Under the pieces are notes generated by a model that did not search any database, had not been told where the DNA came from, and saw only the letters and a list, made by a program, of their open reading frames with translations. This document shows positions 18,930-19,223 of a stretch of 19,223 bases of DNA, piece by piece. The translations under genes and the position numbers were made by a program. Source of the DNA: DASTQL01 sp035462845 (GTDB taxonomy: Bacteria; Actinomycetota; Actinomycetes; Jiangellales; Jiangellaceae). The stretch spans positions 1 to 19,223 of the forward strand of contig DATHTV010000265.1 in assembly GCA_035462845.1 (NCBI GenBank). Direction: 5' to 3'. Every line of letters begins with the position of its first letter. The stretch's first letter is position 1.

Positions 18930-19223
18930 TCAGACGTGGACCGGGGCCGCCGCCTGCGCCTCCGCGGCCGCACGCGACGCCGCGGCGCGACGCTCGGCCT
19001 CGGCGAGGTGGTCACCGCCGTGCTCGTGCCACCACGCCTGGCCCTCGGCGGGCAGCGTGTCGATCGGGTCGTAGTACTCGTACGACCGTCGGGTGGCCTC
19101 GTCGTCGTCGGCCTCGATGCCCGTGCGGTAGTTCTTGGTCCAGTACGAGATGCCCCGCACCTCGTCGTAGTCGTGCACCTGGTGCACCCAGCGCTTGCCG
19201 ACGTACGGGACGTCGCAGACGAT
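18930..19223 (-). CDS. Unrecognised protein, C-terminal part (5' end beyond window)
   Basis: The frame is open to the right edge, so the real start lies outside. The visible 97 residues begin IVCDVPYVGKRWVHQVHDYD. The sequence is rich in aromatic and acidic residues (RGISYWTKNYRTGIEADDDE, SYEYYDPIDTLPAEGQAWWH), followed by EHGGDHLAEAER and an Ala-rich helical tail (AAASRAAAEAQAAAPVHV). No family is recognised. A short internal GTG frame at 19187 would give 85 residues, but continuity upstream argues against it. Codon use is as in the neighbouring genes. The protein looks soluble and may form a compact domain with an Ala-rich C-terminal helix. It is convergent with the Lrp/AsnC gene. Confidence 0.6.
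   Translation of the reverse strand: MVCDVPYVGKRWVHQVHDYDEVRGISYWTKNYRTGIEADDDEATRRSYEYYDPIDTLPAEGQAWWHEHGGDHLAEAERRAAASRAAAEAQAAAPVHV

Overview
The window comes from a high-GC Gram-positive actinomycete. The base composition is strongly GC-rich, GTG starts are common, and gene order follows the Pup-proteasome locus and the pafABC-tatAC-helY-exonuclease-dipeptidase block known from Mycobacterium tuberculosis. Unlike M. tuberculosis, prcA and pafA are adjacent, and two FKBP genes plus a DUF3866 gene lie between pafA and pafB. A family cannot be fixed from the sequence; a Frankia/Geodermatophilus/Acidothermus-like actinomycete is a low-confidence guess.

Layout. Positions 1-4067 carry pupylation and the proteasome: 3' part of dop, pup, prcB, prcA, pafA, all on the + strand. 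Positions 4225-5542 carry two FKBP-type peptidyl-prolyl isomerases, one lipoprotein and one cytosolic. A DUF3866 gene (5552-6631, - strand) diverges from the pafB-pafC pair (6703-8666), which encodes WYL-domain DNA-damage regulators. Then come an 85-residue membrane protein, tatA, tatC and a diacylglycerol-kinase-family gene (8677-11147). A minus-strand Hsp20 gene faces away from the helY helicase gene across two tandem CIRCE operators (11135-14530). A five-copy palindromic repeat array (14532-14683) separates convergent helY and a 5'-3' exonuclease gene. The right end holds a small two-TM protein, an M24 Xaa-Pro peptidase, a class V aminotransferase divergent from an Lrp/AsnC regulator, and the 3' part of an unrecognised minus-strand gene running off the window.

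How the genes work together. PafA joins Pup to lysines of target proteins, Dop removes it, and the PrcA/PrcB core degrades targets delivered by the ATPase Mpa/ARC (not in the window, expected upstream of dop). PafB/PafC are linked to this locus by position but regulate the DNA-damage response. TatA/TatC form a minimal folded-protein export system. Hsp20 (holdase), FKBPs (folding) and the proteasome give the region a protein-quality-control character.

The most distinctive non-coding signals are: (1) leaderless -10 hexamers (TAnnnT, 6-8 nt before the start codon) in front of eight genes, two of which are built from the TAG stop codon of the preceding gene; (2) a perfect 21-bp palindrome between DUF3866 and pafB with a -10 hexamer at each end; (3) tandem CIRCE sites between hsp20 and helY; (4) the palindromic array after helY; (5) a Pup that is genetically encoded with C-terminal Glu rather than Gln. 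No tRNA, rRNA, CRISPR array, insertion sequence or prophage feature was seen.
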